This document shows positions 63,909 to 64,000 of a DNA stretch of 64,000 nucleotides, piece after piece (within the stretch, counting starts at the first letter, position 1; each line of letters starts with the position of its first letter). A program made the position numbers and the translations under genes. This stretch comes from an uncultured SAR116 cluster alpha proteobacterium (GTDB taxonomy: Bacteria; Pseudomonadota; Alphaproteobacteria; Puniceispirillales; Marisalimonadaceae). Below the pieces are notes generated by a model. The model searched no databases. It had not been told where the DNA came from and saw nothing but the letters and a program-made list of their open reading frames with translations. The stretch is taken from NCBI GenBank assembly GCA_902623995.1, contig CACNWE010000011.1, positions 1 to 64,000 on the forward strand, written 5' to 3'.

Positions 63909-64000
63909 TTATTTTTCTATCCATGGCACTTTTATGTCAAAGTATTTCGAAATTTCGATAGCTGACGATATTCCATCTTCGTGAAAACCGTATCCCAACC
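63909..64000 (-). CDS. C-terminal end of FAD-dependent amine-oxidase-like flavoprotein (partial)
   Basis: Reading the minus strand, the last 30 residues visible are LGYGFHEDGISSAIEISKY followed by FDIKVPWIEK and a stop. The GYGFHEDG motif matches the conserved end of the COG2907-type flavoproteins that precede DUF1365 and CFA-like genes. The gene continues beyond the right edge; only the tail is available. It leads the flavoprotein-DUF1365-methyltransferase operon. Confidence 0.7.
   Translation of the reverse strand, partial: LGYGFHEDGISSAIEISKYFDIKVPWIEK

Noticed and set aside
1-64000. CRISPR arrays, insertion sequences, prophage, toxin-antitoxin pairs
   Set aside because: No regularly spaced repeats, transposase motifs, terminal repeats, phage structural genes or toxin-antitoxin pairs were seen.

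Overview
The window is AT-rich (roughly 30% G+C by eye) and almost completely coding: about 60 protein genes, one tRNA and no gene-free stretch above 300 bases. There are no rRNAs, insertion sequences, phage genes or CRISPR arrays. The purB-purC-purS-purQ-purL-bolA-grxD order, the short alphaproteobacterial type of ribosomal protein S4, a class II DAHP synthase and the DUF2842/DUF3726/DUF1365 families point to a marine alphaproteobacterium with a streamlined genome. A SAR11- or HIMB59/AEGEAN-169-like lineage is my inference; a marker-gene tree would settle it.

Layout. 1-2.7 kb: the 3' part of a glycosyltransferase-like gene and a metallo-beta-lactamase-fold hydrolase. 2.7-8.4 kb: the four-gene 'ligase-associated' DNA-damage module (ATP-dependent ligase, MBL exonuclease, Lhr-like helicase, PdeM phosphoesterase) as two translationally coupled pairs diverging from a 17-base gap. 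8.4-13.3 kb: a small protein, a YeiH-type transporter, a folate/biopterin-type MFS carrier and a class III nucleotide cyclase with a periplasmic TPR region. 13.3-36.6 kb: a catabolic and redox accessory region with gamma-glutamyltransferase, DehI-like protein, TauD-type dioxygenase, VOC protein, several SDRs, an enolase-superfamily enzyme, an unusual M19-like/unknown/DUF3726 operon, Tas-type aldo-keto reductase, serine hydrolase, threonine dehydratase, photolyase, CoA-transferase, GMC oxidoreductase, YghU, FrnE-type protein and a flavodoxin-like protein. 36.6-48.4 kb: mostly housekeeping (glutathione reductase, DAHP synthase, NAD salvage and synthesis, GltX, CysS, TrmJ, S4). 48.5-54.5 kb: de novo purine operon ending in BolA and monothiol glutaredoxin. 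54.5-59.9 kb: Map, CinA-like, rhomboid, PanC, tRNA-Leu(UAA), an alpha-hydroxy-acid oxidase and a YfbR-like HD hydrolase. 60-64 kb: an unknown membrane protein, then SDR and SnoaL-like genes facing a cyclopropane-synthase/DUF1365/flavoprotein cluster that runs off the window.

The most unusual items are: a three-gene operon whose M19 'dipeptidase' lacks its first metal ligands and is coupled to two proteins of unknown function; two divergent microprotein genes between the CoA-transferase and GMC genes; a structured leader before rpsD; a cyclase gene whose base composition changes at the membrane-segment boundary; and several palindromic operator-like sites in divergent promoters. I did not see one convincingly new large system; the M19-like/unknown/DUF3726 operon is the best candidate for undescribed biochemistry.
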